Translations under genes and position numbers: made by a program | Notes under the pieces: generated by a model | The model's database searches: none | What the model was told of the DNA's origin: nothing | What the model saw: the letters and a program-made list of their open reading frames with translations, nothing else | NCBI GenBank assembly: GCA_025655555.1 | Contig: JAHXIQ010000006.1 | Span: 124,001 to 188,000 of the forward strand | Direction: 5' to 3' | DNA length: 64,000 nucleotides | DNA from: Candidatus Thiodiazotropha sp. (ex Myrtea sp. 'scaly one' KF741663) | Lineage (GTDB): Bacteria > Pseudomonadota > Gammaproteobacteria > Chromatiales > Chromatiaceae | Shown here: piece by piece, positions 16,214-26,372 of the stretch | Position numbering within the stretch: position 1 is the first letter of the stretch | How the letters are laid out: the number at the start of each line of letters is the position of its first letter

Positions 16214-18121
16214 TCAATTGCCCGCCAACTTCAGCATCAGACTGTTAAGGCGTCGAACAAAGGCCGCAGGGTCATCCAGCTGCCCCCCTTCTGCCAATTG
16301 TGCCTGATCGAAAAGTACCTGAGTGAGATCGTTGAAGCGCTCATCATCCCCTTCGCTCTCCAACCGCTCCAGCAGCGGGTGAGAGATGTTGATTTCCATA
16401 ATCGGTTTGGTTTGCGGGGCATCCTGACCGACGGATTTAAGCACCCTCGCCAGGTTGGCGCTCATGTCGTGCTCCTCAACCACGAGACAGGCGGGAGAGT
16501 CGGTAAGACGATGGCTAACCCTGACCTCTTTGACCGTCTCACCCAACGTCTTCTGCATTTTTTCCAAAAGATCCTTGTGGGCCTCTGTGGCTTTCTCGCT
16601 GCTCTCCTTCTCTTCCTTGTCCTCCAAGTCACCCAGATCTAGCTCACCCTTGGTAACCGACTGCATAGACTTACCATCGAATTCCATCAGGCTGGTCACC
16701 AACCACTCATCAACCCTATCTGAGAGTAGCAGTACCTCGATACCCTTCTTCTTGAGTACCTCTAAATGCGGACTGAAGCGGGCAGCAGCGGGAGAATCAG
16801 CGGTGATGTAGAAAATCTTCTCCTGGCCTTCCTGCATGCGACTGACATAATCGGCCAGCGAGACGGTCTGTTCATCTTTATCGTTATGGGTCGAGATGAA
16901 ACGCAGCAATCCGGCAATCCGCTCCTTGTTTGCCTGGTCCTCAGCCGGCCCCTCTTTCATGACTTTGCCGAACTGATCCCAGAATACCTGATAATTCTCC
17001 TTGTCGTTCTCAGCCATCTTCTCCAAGGCACCGAGAATACGTTTCACGTTTGCCTGGCGGATGGTATCGATCTTGCGATTGTGCTGTAGGATCTCGCGTG
17101 AGACGTTCAGCGGCAGATCATCCGCATCCACGACACCTTTGATGAACCGCAGATAGCGAGGCATCAGCTTCTCCGCCTCATCCATGATGAAGACACGACG
17201 CACGAAAAGCTTCACACCATGCGTCTGATCCCGATCCCAGAGATCAAAAGGTGCCCGTTTGGGAATGAACAACAGGGAGGTATATTCATTGGTACCCTCG
17301 ACACGATTGTGTACGTAGGTCAAAGGCTCTTCAAAATCGTGTGAAACATGCTTGTAGAAGTCGTGATACTCCTCTTCCGAGATATCGGAGCGGTTACGCA
17401 TCCATAATGCGGTGCCTTTATTGACCCGTTCGAATTCCGGCGTCTCCGGTTTCTCTTCATCTTCGCCGTAGAACTCCTTTTCCATCTCCACCGGAATGGT
17501 GATGTGATCGGAGAATTTTGAAATCACACTGCGTAGGCGGTAACTCTCCAGGAACTCATTTTCATCCTCCTTCAGATGAAGGATGATATCGGTTCCCCGG
17601 GTTGGCTTATCGACGTTTTCAATGGAGTAGGAACCTTCGCCTTCGGACTCCCAGCGTACGCCATGCTCCTCACCCAGACCGGCCCGCCGGGTGACTAGAG
17701 TCACTTTATCCGCAACGATATAGGCCGAGTAGAAGCCCACCCCGAACTGACCAATGAGTTCACTGTCTTTAGCCTGGTCGCCCGACATGGATTCAAAAAA
17801 CTTACGGGTCCCGGAACTCGCTATGCTGCCGATAGTCTCCGTCACCTCCTGACGGCTCATGCCGATGCCGTTATCCGAGATAGTGACCGTACCGTTCTCC
17901 TTGTCTGCCGTCACACGTATCTTGAGCTCTGCATCTTCCTCAAAAAGTGCTTCGTCAGTAAGGGCCTCGAAGCGTAGTTTTTCTGCTGCATCCGAGGCAT
18001 TGGAGATAAGCTCTCGCAGAAAAATCTCTTTATTGCTGTAGAGGGAACGAATCACCAGGTTCAGTACCTGGCTGACTTCTGCCTGAAACGCGAGGGTTTC
18101 TTTTTGGGCTTCTACGGTCAT
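16214..18121 (-). CDS. htpG: Molecular chaperone HtpG (Hsp90)
   Basis: The bacterial Hsp90 homologue is an ATP-driven dimeric chaperone. The GHKL ATPase motifs are intact: [18 protein letters not shown] with the catalytic Glu and the Asn of the N-box, [12 protein letters not shown], and the [11 protein letters not shown] lid segment. The middle domain ([20 protein letters not shown]) and the C-terminal dimerisation domain, with the late segments [10 protein letters not shown] and [13 protein letters not shown], follow. The length of 635 residues is normal. A near-consensus sigma-32 promoter lies about 75 nt upstream and a strong terminator follows, so it is a heat-inducible single-gene unit. 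Confidence 0.98.
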   Translation of the reverse strand: MTVEAQKETLAFQAEVSQVLNLVIRSLYSNKEIFLRELISNASDAAEKLRFEALTDEALFEEDAELKIRVTADKENGTVTISDNGIGMSRQEVTETIGSIASSGTRKFFESMSGDQAKDSELIGQFGVGFYSAYIVADKVTLVTRRAGLGEEHGVRWESEGEGSYSIENVDKPTRGTDIILHLKEDENEFLESYRLRSVISKFSDHITIPVEMEKEFYGEDEEKPETPEFERVNKGTALWMRNRSDISEEEYHDFYKHVSHDFEEPLTYVHNRVEGTNEYTSLLFIPKRAPFDLWDRDQTHGVKLFVRRVFIMDEAEKLMPRYLRFIKGVVDADDLPLNVSREILQHNRKIDTIRQANVKRILGALEKMAENDKENYQVFWDQFGKVMKEGPAEDQANKERIAGLLRFISTHNDKDEQTVSLADYVSRMQEGQEKIFYITADSPAAARFSPHLEVLKKKGIEVLLLSDRVDEWLVTSLMEFDGKSMQSVTKGELDLGDLEDKEEKESSEKATEAHKDLLEKMQKTLGETVKEVRVSHRLTDSPACLVVEEHDMSANLARVLKSVGQDAPQTKPIMEINISHPLLERLESEGDDERFNDLTQVLFDQAQLAEGGQLDDPAAFVRRLNSLMLKLAGN

Positions 18122-18194
18122 GGTAATTTCCGGTCTCCAACGTCTGTGGTTGATAAGTTAATGAATCAATAAGGGTTCTGCATATCCGGCAGAG

Positions 18195-18223
18195 ACATGG
18201 GGGCAAAGGGAGTTTATTTCAAG
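18195..18223 (-). promoter_or_regulatory. Sigma-32 heat-shock promoter of htpG
   Basis: On the minus strand CTTGAAA (18217-18223) and CCCCATGT (18195-18202) are separated by 14 nt. This matches the RpoH consensus CTTGAAA-N12-15-CCCCATNT almost perfectly. The htpG start codon lies about 75 nt downstream, as expected for a chaperone gene. Confidence 0.93.
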
Positions 18224-18236
18224 AGCACACCGCGAA

Positions 18237-18261
18237 CTCCGAGAACATTCGGTTCTCGGAG
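18237..18261. repeat. Perfect 10-bp inverted repeat between the barrel gene and htpG
   Basis: CTCCGAGAAC (18237-18246) and GTTCTCGGAG (18252-18261) flank the loop ATTCG. It lies 28 nt past the stop of the upstream barrel gene and just upstream of the htpG -35 box. It has no T-run on either strand, so it may be a weak terminator or an operator-like element. Confidence 0.7.
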
Positions 18262-18288
18262 CCCGGTGACGCCTAAAAATATCACATG

Positions 18289-19713
18289 TCAGAATGTGTG
18301 GGTAAAGAAGATACTGAACCGATTCTCTTCATAACTTGAGGTTTCCGTCACCGCATCCCGTTCAAGATGCGCCAGGCTGAGACCGAGTGTAGAAAAAGCG
18401 CCAAGCTGATAATCACTGCCCAGTGTAGTCACCAACTGGTCATAGTCTAAGGCCTGCTCTTCATGATCTGACCAACGCAGACTCAGATATCCACTGATCC
18501 GTTGAGTGATCTCCCGGTCGAAGCTTGCACTCAGGTCCAGATCCTGGGTATCAAGAATAGGATCCTCATAGGTGCGATCTGTGTGAACGGCGCCAAGACT
18601 GAGTGTGGATTTACCCGTAGCGAAGGTGAAGTTGCCGACAACACGTTCAACTTCAAAAAACTCTGCACTCAGCGTCGCCGAACTGCCACGCTCAACATTC
18701 GGTGGGCTCTCAAGTACTGCATCACGCACCAGATTGCCGAAAGCATCCTGACGTTGAAACAGACTGGGTCTTATGAGCTCATCGCGGGCACTGCTGAAGT
18801 CCCGCTCGTACGTGGCCGTCCAGACAGTCCGTTGAGTGCGGTGGCTGAAATCGAGATAGTAGTCGTCACCAAAAGCCCGCTCCCCACCACCTATGGCTAG
18901 GCGAGTTCGGGAGCTGGGTGTGTAGATAATACCGACGGTCCAAAGTGAATCATCAAGATCGGTATTCAGAGCCAGATCGAACTCTTCATAACCTGCGGAA
19001 AACGCTATGGCCCATTGACGAGTCAGTTGCTGGGCGAACTCCGCCCTGACCTGCTTGATTTCATTATCTTCATCCAAATTGTCGTAATCCACCACATTCT
19101 GCATAGCCGACAATTCCCAGATCTGATTAGTGAAGGCTCTGCCACTACCCAACACCAGATCGACCTGTTGCCCTTGATTGTCATCGACCCCATCAGCCGA
19201 GTAGTTGACCGTGTCAGCCGTATAGCGTGCTTCAAAGGTACTGTAATTGCCCATGCGGGCAGTGAAATAGGGACTGATACCAGCGGTGTAGACCTCTGTA
19301 CTGTCTGATCTTCCGGTCAACCCATCGATACCCGTCCTGCCTGAACTGGTGATATTTGTCAGATCGGCCGTTCCCCAGCCATCCAGAAACAGGTGGTCCT
19401 CTACAAGCTCCGTATTGCCTTCAGCCCTGAGGAAGTGAACCAACTCGTTATCCTCGGTATCTTCCCAGTAGTGACGATATTCAGGGGCGTAGTTAAAATC
19501 GACGCGCGCCCTGGCCCCCTCGCGATAGGCTGAAATACTGGGGGTGATACGGGTGATCGATTCGTTCTCTTCACCGTCATTGGTCAGCAGTGCGTTGTCT
19601 GTGTAGATCTGCTCCACTGTAATGGCTGGTGCAATAATCCAGTCAGCAGCTGAACCGGTCATTGGTATGATAGAAAGTCCCAAGCCACTCAACAGCAAGG
19701 GGAGTTTTTTCAT
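18289..19713 (-). CDS. EpsL/TIGR03016-like outer-membrane beta-barrel protein
   Basis: From the ATG at 19713 the protein is 474 residues with a signal peptide (MKKLPLLLSGLGLSIIPMTGSA). It then consists almost wholly of alternating beta strands with frequent Tyr, Arg and Asp turns and a C-terminal aromatic residue (FFTHTF), the mark of an outer-membrane barrel. The opening WIIAPAITVEQIYTDNALL and ITRITPSISAYREGARARVDFNY fit the PEP-CTERM-associated TIGR03016 / EpsL barrel group, thought to export exopolysaccharide. The frame stays open upstream to 19926, but those 71 codons look non-coding. It is isolated from EPS genes in this window apart from the initiation enzymes some 16 kb away. Confidence 0.8.
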   Translation of the reverse strand: MKKLPLLLSGLGLSIIPMTGSAADWIIAPAITVEQIYTDNALLTNDGEENESITRITPSISAYREGARARVDFNYAPEYRHYWEDTEDNELVHFLRAEGNTELVEDHLFLDGWGTADLTNITSSGRTGIDGLTGRSDSTEVYTAGISPYFTARMGNYSTFEARYTADTVNYSADGVDDNQGQQVDLVLGSGRAFTNQIWELSAMQNVVDYDNLDEDNEIKQVRAEFAQQLTRQWAIAFSAGYEEFDLALNTDLDDSLWTVGIIYTPSSRTRLAIGGGERAFGDDYYLDFSHRTQRTVWTATYERDFSSARDELIRPSLFQRQDAFGNLVRDAVLESPPNVERGSSATLSAEFFEVERVVGNFTFATGKSTLSLGAVHTDRTYEDPILDTQDLDLSASFDREITQRISGYLSLRWSDHEEQALDYDQLVTTLGSDYQLGAFSTLGLSLAHLERDAVTETSSYEENRFSIFFTHTF

Positions 19714-20031
19714 GTGGAAAGGAATAGAGTGAAAAGTCATCATTGCATCCGCCCGTTCATATGAAATCTGGAAGCCTTCCTGTTTCCGTGGGTCATCTTT
19801 TGCACTGACGCGCGCGTCCTGTGAAGATAGGTCGTGCGCGTGAAAGCGAAGGTTACCCAACCTGCTGCAAAGATTACGCATCTGACATTGATAAGTCGAG
19901 TGGATTATCCGATCAGCCGGCGGCAATAAACAGCTATCCCATTAGAACTCCCATTTCTATACGTGGCACACTTCAGATACCATGTTATCCATCTATAAAG
20001 AAACGAAAAGTTAGCGCACAGGAGTCCAATC
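19714..20031. other. Divergent intergenic region (318 nt)
   Basis: The region separates the barrel gene (minus) from the rhodanese gene (plus). It must hold both promoters, but no box pair stands out. A short imperfect GC-rich inverted repeat (ACGCGC near 19809 and GCGCGT near 19838) is visible. The upstream part of the barrel reading frame crosses it without a signal peptide or ribosome-binding site, so I treat it as non-coding. Confidence 0.5.
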
Positions 20032-20709
20032 TTGCTGTTTTTTACCCCTCTCAAATCCCTGCACCTCCTTGGCCTGTCGGTCTGTCTGATCTTGTTATCT
20101 TCACCAGTATTGGGGCTCGAGGTCATGATAACTCCGAAAATTGGTGAATTCACGGTCCAGCACGGTGCCAAGAAGGTCCTCATTCGGCGTGAGCAGGACA
20201 CCGAGGCCATGCTGGAGTTTAATTTCGCCCGCACAGCCCGGCCCTGCCCCCCTTTCTGTGCCCAGCCCATGCAGGTAGCACAGGGGATAGCTACCATTGG
20301 TGAGGTCGAATTGATCGCGTTCATGCAAGATGCACTCGCAGACGGCTCAGGCTTGCTGATCGATGCCAGAACATCGGACTGGCATGAACGGGGCACCATA
20401 CCGGGTTCCATCCATATCCCATTCAATCACCTCAATCCCGACCAGGGCGCTGACGAGGTCACGCTGGAAACATCACTAGAGAAACTCGGAGCCGTAATGG
20501 GAGTGAATGGTTGGGATTTCAGCCAAGCAAAAAACCTGGTCCTCTGGTGCAACGGCCCTTGGTGCGGCCAGTCACCTACCGCCATCAAAGGGCTGATCGG
20601 CCAGGGCTACCCCGCCGATAAAATCCGGTACTACCGCGGCGGCATGCAGCTTTGGAGAATTTTTGGCCTGCCTGTCGTCTCACCCGGCGGGACATTGCTT
20701 GATGAATGA
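20032..20709 (+). CDS. Exported rhodanese-domain protein with an additional CPPFC motif
   Basis: The gene starts with TTG, eight nt after a good AGGAG ribosome-binding site. The 225-residue product has an N-terminal signal or anchor (about residues 8-28). A segment with PCPPFCAQP (C72, C76) follows, then a rhodanese domain (about 95-218) with LLIDARTSDWHERGTIPGSIHIPF and the active loop WCNGPWCGQSP (C173, C178). Rhodaneses carry persulfide sulfur on the loop cysteine, so a periplasmic sulfur-transfer role is likely. The loop holds two cysteines, a subtype seen in sulfur-metabolising proteobacteria. The partner is unknown. Confidence 0.85.
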   Translation: MLFFTPLKSLHLLGLSVCLILLSSPVLGLEVMITPKIGEFTVQHGAKKVLIRREQDTEAMLEFNFARTARPCPPFCAQPMQVAQGIATIGEVELIAFMQDALADGSGLLIDARTSDWHERGTIPGSIHIPFNHLNPDQGADEVTLETSLEKLGAVMGVNGWDFSQAKNLVLWCNGPWCGQSPTAIKGLIGQGYPADKIRYYRGGMQLWRIFGLPVVSPGGTLLDE

Positions 20710-20752
20710 CGGCTTCTATAAATAGTCTCAGGCTGATTGAATATAACCATAA

Positions 20753-22414
<1,662 letters not shown>

Positions 22415-22417
<3 letters not shown>

Positions 22418-22435
22418 GGCCTGTTAACACTAATC
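22415..22435 (+). repeat. 21-bp dispersed repeat, copy 1, overlapping the pgm stop codon
   Basis: The sequence starts TAGGGCCTG, has the palindrome TGTTAACA at its centre and ends CACTAATC. An exact copy occurs at 55773-55793. Here its first three bases are the pgm stop codon. Confidence 0.85.
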
Positions 22436-22547
22436 GATTATTTTCTGGTCGTAGGTGATTAAAGCACCTAGAATCCCGTCATAAAATAACAATAACTTTT
22501 ACGTAACAGACTTTTTATTTGAAGGGCATATTGACCAGGAGCCAGAC

Positions 22548-22838
22548 GTGAGCAAAAACGAGGAAAAGAGGAAAGTCACCAAGAAAAAAGTGGCCGCCAA
22601 GAAAAAGATCACCAAAAAGAAAGTGATTAAGAAAACTACCGGTAAAAAAACCGTAGCCAGGAAAAAGACTGCTGTAAAACGCACTAAATCATCATCGGTA
22701 ATCAGCCCGCGTGAACGCTATGAAATGATTGCCACCATGGCCTATTACCGTGCTGAACAAAGAAACTTCGAGCCTGGGCATGATGTCCAGGACTGGCTCG
22801 ACTGCGAGAGCATTATCGACCAGATGCTCTCTCACTGA
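22548..22838 (+). CDS. Lysine-rich histone-H1-like protein with a DUF2934-like C-terminus
   Basis: The gene starts with GTG after an AGGAG ribosome-binding site. The 96-residue product has a highly basic first half (about residues 3-47: repeats of KKK with Val, Ala, Thr and Ile, such as VTKKKVAAKKKITKKK) like AlgP/histone-H1-type DNA-binding tails. The second half, ERYEMIATMAYYRAEQR...DVQDWLDCESIID, resembles DUF2934, a small domain of unknown function. The combination suggests a nucleoid-associated protein; DNA binding is inferred from charge alone. It stands alone after pgm. Confidence 0.82.
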   Translation: MSKNEEKRKVTKKKVAAKKKITKKKVIKKTTGKKTVARKKTAVKRTKSSSVISPRERYEMIATMAYYRAEQRNFEPGHDVQDWLDCESIIDQMLSH

Positions 22839-22882
22839 GCGAGCTTGCTAACCGGCTGGCCATTCCCGGCCAGCCGCCGATC

Positions 22883-23794
22883 TTATTTTGTTTCCAATCG
22901 TCGTCTGAAACGACTGGCCATAACCTGCTGGTGAGCCCAGACAATTAGCCCCGCTCCAACGATCAGGGTCACCCCAATAAAAAAACCGGCATCCAACCTA
23001 TCGTCGAAAAAAAGTACGCTGTAGAGCACCGCCGCCACAAGCTGTGCATTTAAAAACGGCGACAAGACCGGAGCAGGTGCCAGATGAAAGGCCTTGACCA
23101 AAAGAAAATGGCCTGTAGCGCCCATTGCCCCTGTCATAATGAGATACCCCCACTGTTCCGGTGTGGGAGCAACCCACCAGAGAGGCATGAGTAAGGTGAG
23201 TAAAACAGCACCCATTGCCGTTGTATGAAAGAGTGTGGTTTTTTCACTGTCTTTACCTCTCAATGCACGGGTCAGCACAAAGTAGAAAGAGAGTGAAACC
23301 GCGGCCAGCAGCGCCAGCAACATGGCCGGTTGTATCTCTCGAAAACCTGGCCGGACTATCCATAACACACCCGCAAAACCCATCGACACAGCCAACCATT
23401 CCTGAATGCCCACCCGCTCATTGAGAAAGATGCCGGCAAGCAGGGTAACCAGTACGGGTGCAAAAAAAATAATCGCCGTGGCATCCGCCAGCGAAATAGT
23501 ACGAATCGAATAATACATACAGAATGTTACGCATAGCAGGCTGATCGCGCGTACTGTCTGTAGCAAAGGCCTTTGGGGTTTCATGAAGCCCACACCGGAG
23601 TGAACGGCAAAGACAATGCCGACAATCAATGTATGAAAGAAGTAACGAGCCCAAACCACCTGCTCGGTTGGCAACTCGTGCATCAGCCACTTGGCGAGAC
23701 CATCCATCGCCGCCAGAATGAACCCCGCCAATATCGTGGACAGGATCGCAAAGAGCACATGGCGGTCATGTAAAAAAAGGGGGGTGATTTTCAC
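22883..23794 (-). CDS. DMT-superfamily (EamA) transporter
   Basis: The 303-residue integral membrane protein has ten hydrophobic helices arranged as two EamA repeats (first about 15-140 with ASADAT-like LADATAIIFFAPVLVTLLAG; second about 155-290 with APAPVLSPFLNAQLVAAVLYSVLFF). Such RhaT/PecM-like carriers export small metabolites; the substrate cannot be inferred. The frame starts with GTG at 23794 with no strong ribosome-binding site. The C-terminus is basic (RFRRRLE), matching the positive-inside rule. Confidence 0.87.
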   Translation of the reverse strand: MKITPLFLHDRHVLFAILSTILAGFILAAMDGLAKWLMHELPTEQVVWARYFFHTLIVGIVFAVHSGVGFMKPQRPLLQTVRAISLLCVTFCMYYSIRTISLADATAIIFFAPVLVTLLAGIFLNERVGIQEWLAVSMGFAGVLWIVRPGFREIQPAMLLALLAAVSLSFYFVLTRALRGKDSEKTTLFHTTAMGAVLLTLLMPLWWVAPTPEQWGYLIMTGAMGATGHFLLVKAFHLAPAPVLSPFLNAQLVAAVLYSVLFFDDRLDAGFFIGVTLIVGAGLIVWAHQQVMASRFRRRLETK

Positions 23795-23909
23795 GTAAGG
23801 GCCAATCTCTGAGGGTTTGCAGGATTGGCGACATAGTCGCAGGAGGTGGCTGGTCAGTTCAAGTCGATGTCGATGGAAAGGCAGGAATTATAACGCTTTG
23901 AGTCACGCC

Positions 23910-23938
23910 CACCCCGGCCCATCAACAAGACCGGGGTG
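23910..23938. repeat. Inverted repeat between the copper-receptor gene and the EamA gene
   Basis: CACCCCGG (23910-23917) pairs perfectly with CCGGGGTG (23931-23938) across a 13-nt loop. It lies 29 nt past the receptor stop. There is no T-run after it on the minus strand, so it could protect the receptor mRNA 3' end or act as a Rho-assisted stop. Confidence 0.6.
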
Positions 23939-23966
23939 AGTGAAAAACTGTCAAACAGCTTTCAGA

Positions 23967-26042
23967 TCAGAAACGAAAGGTTGTATTGACATAGAGATAA
24001 CGGCCCGGCTCATTGATCAGCATCACCTCACCCGTGGCGCCACTTGCGATCAACGTCAAGTCATTGTAGGTATTACTGGCGGCATAGGTCCGATCGAAGA
24101 CGTTATCGACCCCAGCAGTGATCTCGAATTGATCAGTCAGCTGATGCTGTACTTTGAGGTTAACGACGGCATAACTGTCGAGCGCTTGCTCACCATTGTC
24201 GCCATCGAAGTTATCCCATTTATCGGCAGCCACCATCTCAATTCGGGCATTGCTCTTATGGGCATACTCATAGTTGAATGCCAGGTTCGCCTTGAGTGGT
24301 GGAATCTCTGCCAGATCCGTATCTGTCTGTCCGGATAATGGCTCATCCTTCTTGCCCCGTTGGTAGGCCACACCGAAATCAAGATACATCTCATCGCTGA
24401 TGAAATAGGACCCACTCACATCCAGACCATAGATCGTCGCGTCAACGTTTTCGAAACGATTGAGATTCATCATCGAACCAGGAACCGGTGTCGATCTGTA
24501 GTGGATGAAATCAGACAACCAACTGTGGAAGACCTTGGTTTTCAAGACCAGACTCTCGAAATTGTTCTCGATACCAAAATCGATCTCGTCATTTCGGGTC
24601 TGTTCCAGTGTTGGCGTACCAATTTGTGGACTCATTGCCATGGGCATAGGACCTGATGTATTGATCATCGCCCCACGGAAATAGAGTTCTCTGGCATCAG
24701 GCACCCGGTGTGCACGGCCGAAACCGCCAAAAAGCTTGGTAGCCTCATTCAGCTGATAGGTACCGAAGAGATAACCACTGAACGCCGTGTAGTCGTTATC
24801 AGGTTGATTCGCTGCATTGCCGCCGGTCTCAATCGTCGTGTCGTCATAGCGAGCGCCCGCCTTGAGATTGAAGTCGGTGTAATCCTTATCCAACACTACG
24901 AAAAGCGCTTTGTTCTCGGTATCCACATCATCGATGCTATGGAAGCCATCAATCAGCGCCTGGGTGCCCGTGCCCTTATAGTTGCCATCCCAGTTTCTCA
25001 CGCTGTAATCGACGCCGTAGGTCAGCTCTGCCGTCTCACTTAAATCAAAGCTGTTCTTGACCCTGAGACCCCGAACCTGCGTCTCAAGATGGCTCACCTT
25101 TTCATTGATTGAATTCGGGCCGGATGCGTTGCGATAGAAGGTCGACATGGGATGATCGACTTCTGAGTTATAGAGTTGAATGTCCAGCTCTTTGGAATAA
25201 TCACCCAAGTTTTTAATGGCATACGCAGCAGTAAAGATATCGGAATCATCGTAGAGCGCATCCATGGGTGTCGATGGATAGAGAATGTCATCACTGCGAT
25301 TTGCCGTATAACTCAGCTTCAGCTCCTGGTTTTCGGTCACATCCACATAGACCTTGCCCATGAAGGATTGCTTGTCATAGGCATCGATCCCGACAAATTC
25401 CGGTTTATATCGATTCCCTGCCGGGGCGCCAACGGCCGCCAGCTGCTCGGAGAAATCGTTTCCATCACCATCCTCATACTGCTCACTGGTCTCCTTCGAA
25501 ATACTGAACAGCGCACGCACCTTGTCGCTACCGCCACTCAATGTGGTCGAGGCCTTGCGGTATCCCCAACTTCCCAGATTGACATTGACCTCTCCCTCAA
25601 ACTCTTTCGAGGGTTTCTTCGTCGTAATTTTTACAGCACCGCTCAAGGTACCGAAGTTCTCCACATCGTAGGGCCCCTCGGTGATTTCAATACCCTCGAT
25701 ATTGTTGGTCAGTACATGAGAGGTGGGCGGATCCATGCGGTTGGGGCAAGCGCCGTAGATTTTCGCATCATCGATGAGAATATTGATATTGTCTTTCTTC
25801 TGTCCACGCAGAATGATGTCATTGGCAATACCGCTACGGCGCACAATGGAGATGCTCGGTACGTTTTTCTGTAACGCCTCGGCAAGATCGGCAGATTTTA
25901 CCTGCTCACCGCTCACATCACTCAGGGTTGTGCTTTCAACATTTATCGTGGGTAAAGCCTCTTCGGCAGAGGCTGAGAAAGATAGAGAAAGTTGGCTGGC
26001 CAGAACAGCACTGATCGCCAGCGTTAAAGTCGTTTTTTGCAT
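23967..26042 (-). CDS. TonB-dependent copper receptor (OprC/NosA type)
   Basis: From the ATG at 26042, which follows a TGAGG ribosome-binding site, this is a 691-residue outer-membrane receptor. It has a signal peptide (about 1-27), a plug domain (about 30-145) and a 22-strand barrel ending in YVNTTFRF. Assignment to copper uptake rests on CPNRMDPPTSHV in the plug: its CxxxM (C99, M103) and the later HxM (H297, M299 in DHPMS) correspond to the CxxxM-HxM copper site described for Pseudomonas OprC. NosA relatives load nitrous-oxide reductase with copper. The opposite gene pair is DUF547; no copper exporter is adjacent. Confidence 0.85.
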   Translation of the reverse strand: MQKTTLTLAISAVLASQLSLSFSASAEEALPTINVESTTLSDVSGEQVKSADLAEALQKNVPSISIVRRSGIANDIILRGQKKDNINILIDDAKIYGACPNRMDPPTSHVLTNNIEGIEITEGPYDVENFGTLSGAVKITTKKPSKEFEGEVNVNLGSWGYRKASTTLSGGSDKVRALFSISKETSEQYEDGDGNDFSEQLAAVGAPAGNRYKPEFVGIDAYDKQSFMGKVYVDVTENQELKLSYTANRSDDILYPSTPMDALYDDSDIFTAAYAIKNLGDYSKELDIQLYNSEVDHPMSTFYRNASGPNSINEKVSHLETQVRGLRVKNSFDLSETAELTYGVDYSVRNWDGNYKGTGTQALIDGFHSIDDVDTENKALFVVLDKDYTDFNLKAGARYDDTTIETGGNAANQPDNDYTAFSGYLFGTYQLNEATKLFGGFGRAHRVPDARELYFRGAMINTSGPMPMAMSPQIGTPTLEQTRNDEIDFGIENNFESLVLKTKVFHSWLSDFIHYRSTPVPGSMMNLNRFENVDATIYGLDVSGSYFISDEMYLDFGVAYQRGKKDEPLSGQTDTDLAEIPPLKANLAFNYEYAHKSNARIEMVAADKWDNFDGDNGEQALDSYAVVNLKVQHQLTDQFEITAGVDNVFDRTYAASNTYNDLTLIASGATGEVMLINEPGRYLYVNTTFRF

Positions 26043-26372
26043 TCTTGATACCTCAGGATTTGATCCAGGAGGCCAATGCAATTATCAAACCAACAACCTA
26101 TCACTCTGTTTTTATTTGTATTTAATTTGAACTCCATCAAAAACAGTCCGCCCACATGAGGTATTTGACTCAGCCTGATGGGTCAAATGCCTCAATCACT
26201 TAGAAGCAGGACCCTTCTGCATGAGTACCTGAAAGGGGTCAGAGTGCCACTTTAGCGATATTATCTCCTTTGTACAGCTCAGAACGATGATATCGATTCA
26301 TTGGGTACCTGCATCCAAATGGCATTTATTCGAGTAGATATGAAAATGTCATAAATTGAGATAGAACCTATC
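26043..26372. promoter_or_regulatory. Divergent intergenic region with a 12-bp inverted repeat
   Basis: This 330-nt region lies between the copper receptor (minus) and DUF547 (plus). It contains GAGGTATTTGAC (26158-26169) and GTCAAATGCCTC (26182-26193), an inverted repeat with one wobble pair around a 12-nt spacer, about 115 nt upstream of the receptor start. It has no T-run and is well placed to be a regulator site or an mRNA leader hairpin. No open frame longer than about 60 codons fits here. Confidence 0.6.

Noticed and set aside
19714-19926. N-terminal extension of the EpsL-like barrel protein
   Set aside because: The 71 upstream codons carry no signal peptide and would push the true signal peptide inside the protein.
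24708-25874. Long plus-strand frames opposite the copper receptor
   Set aside because: They are antisense shadows of a well-supported receptor gene, with Ile/Val/His-rich translations typical of such shadows.
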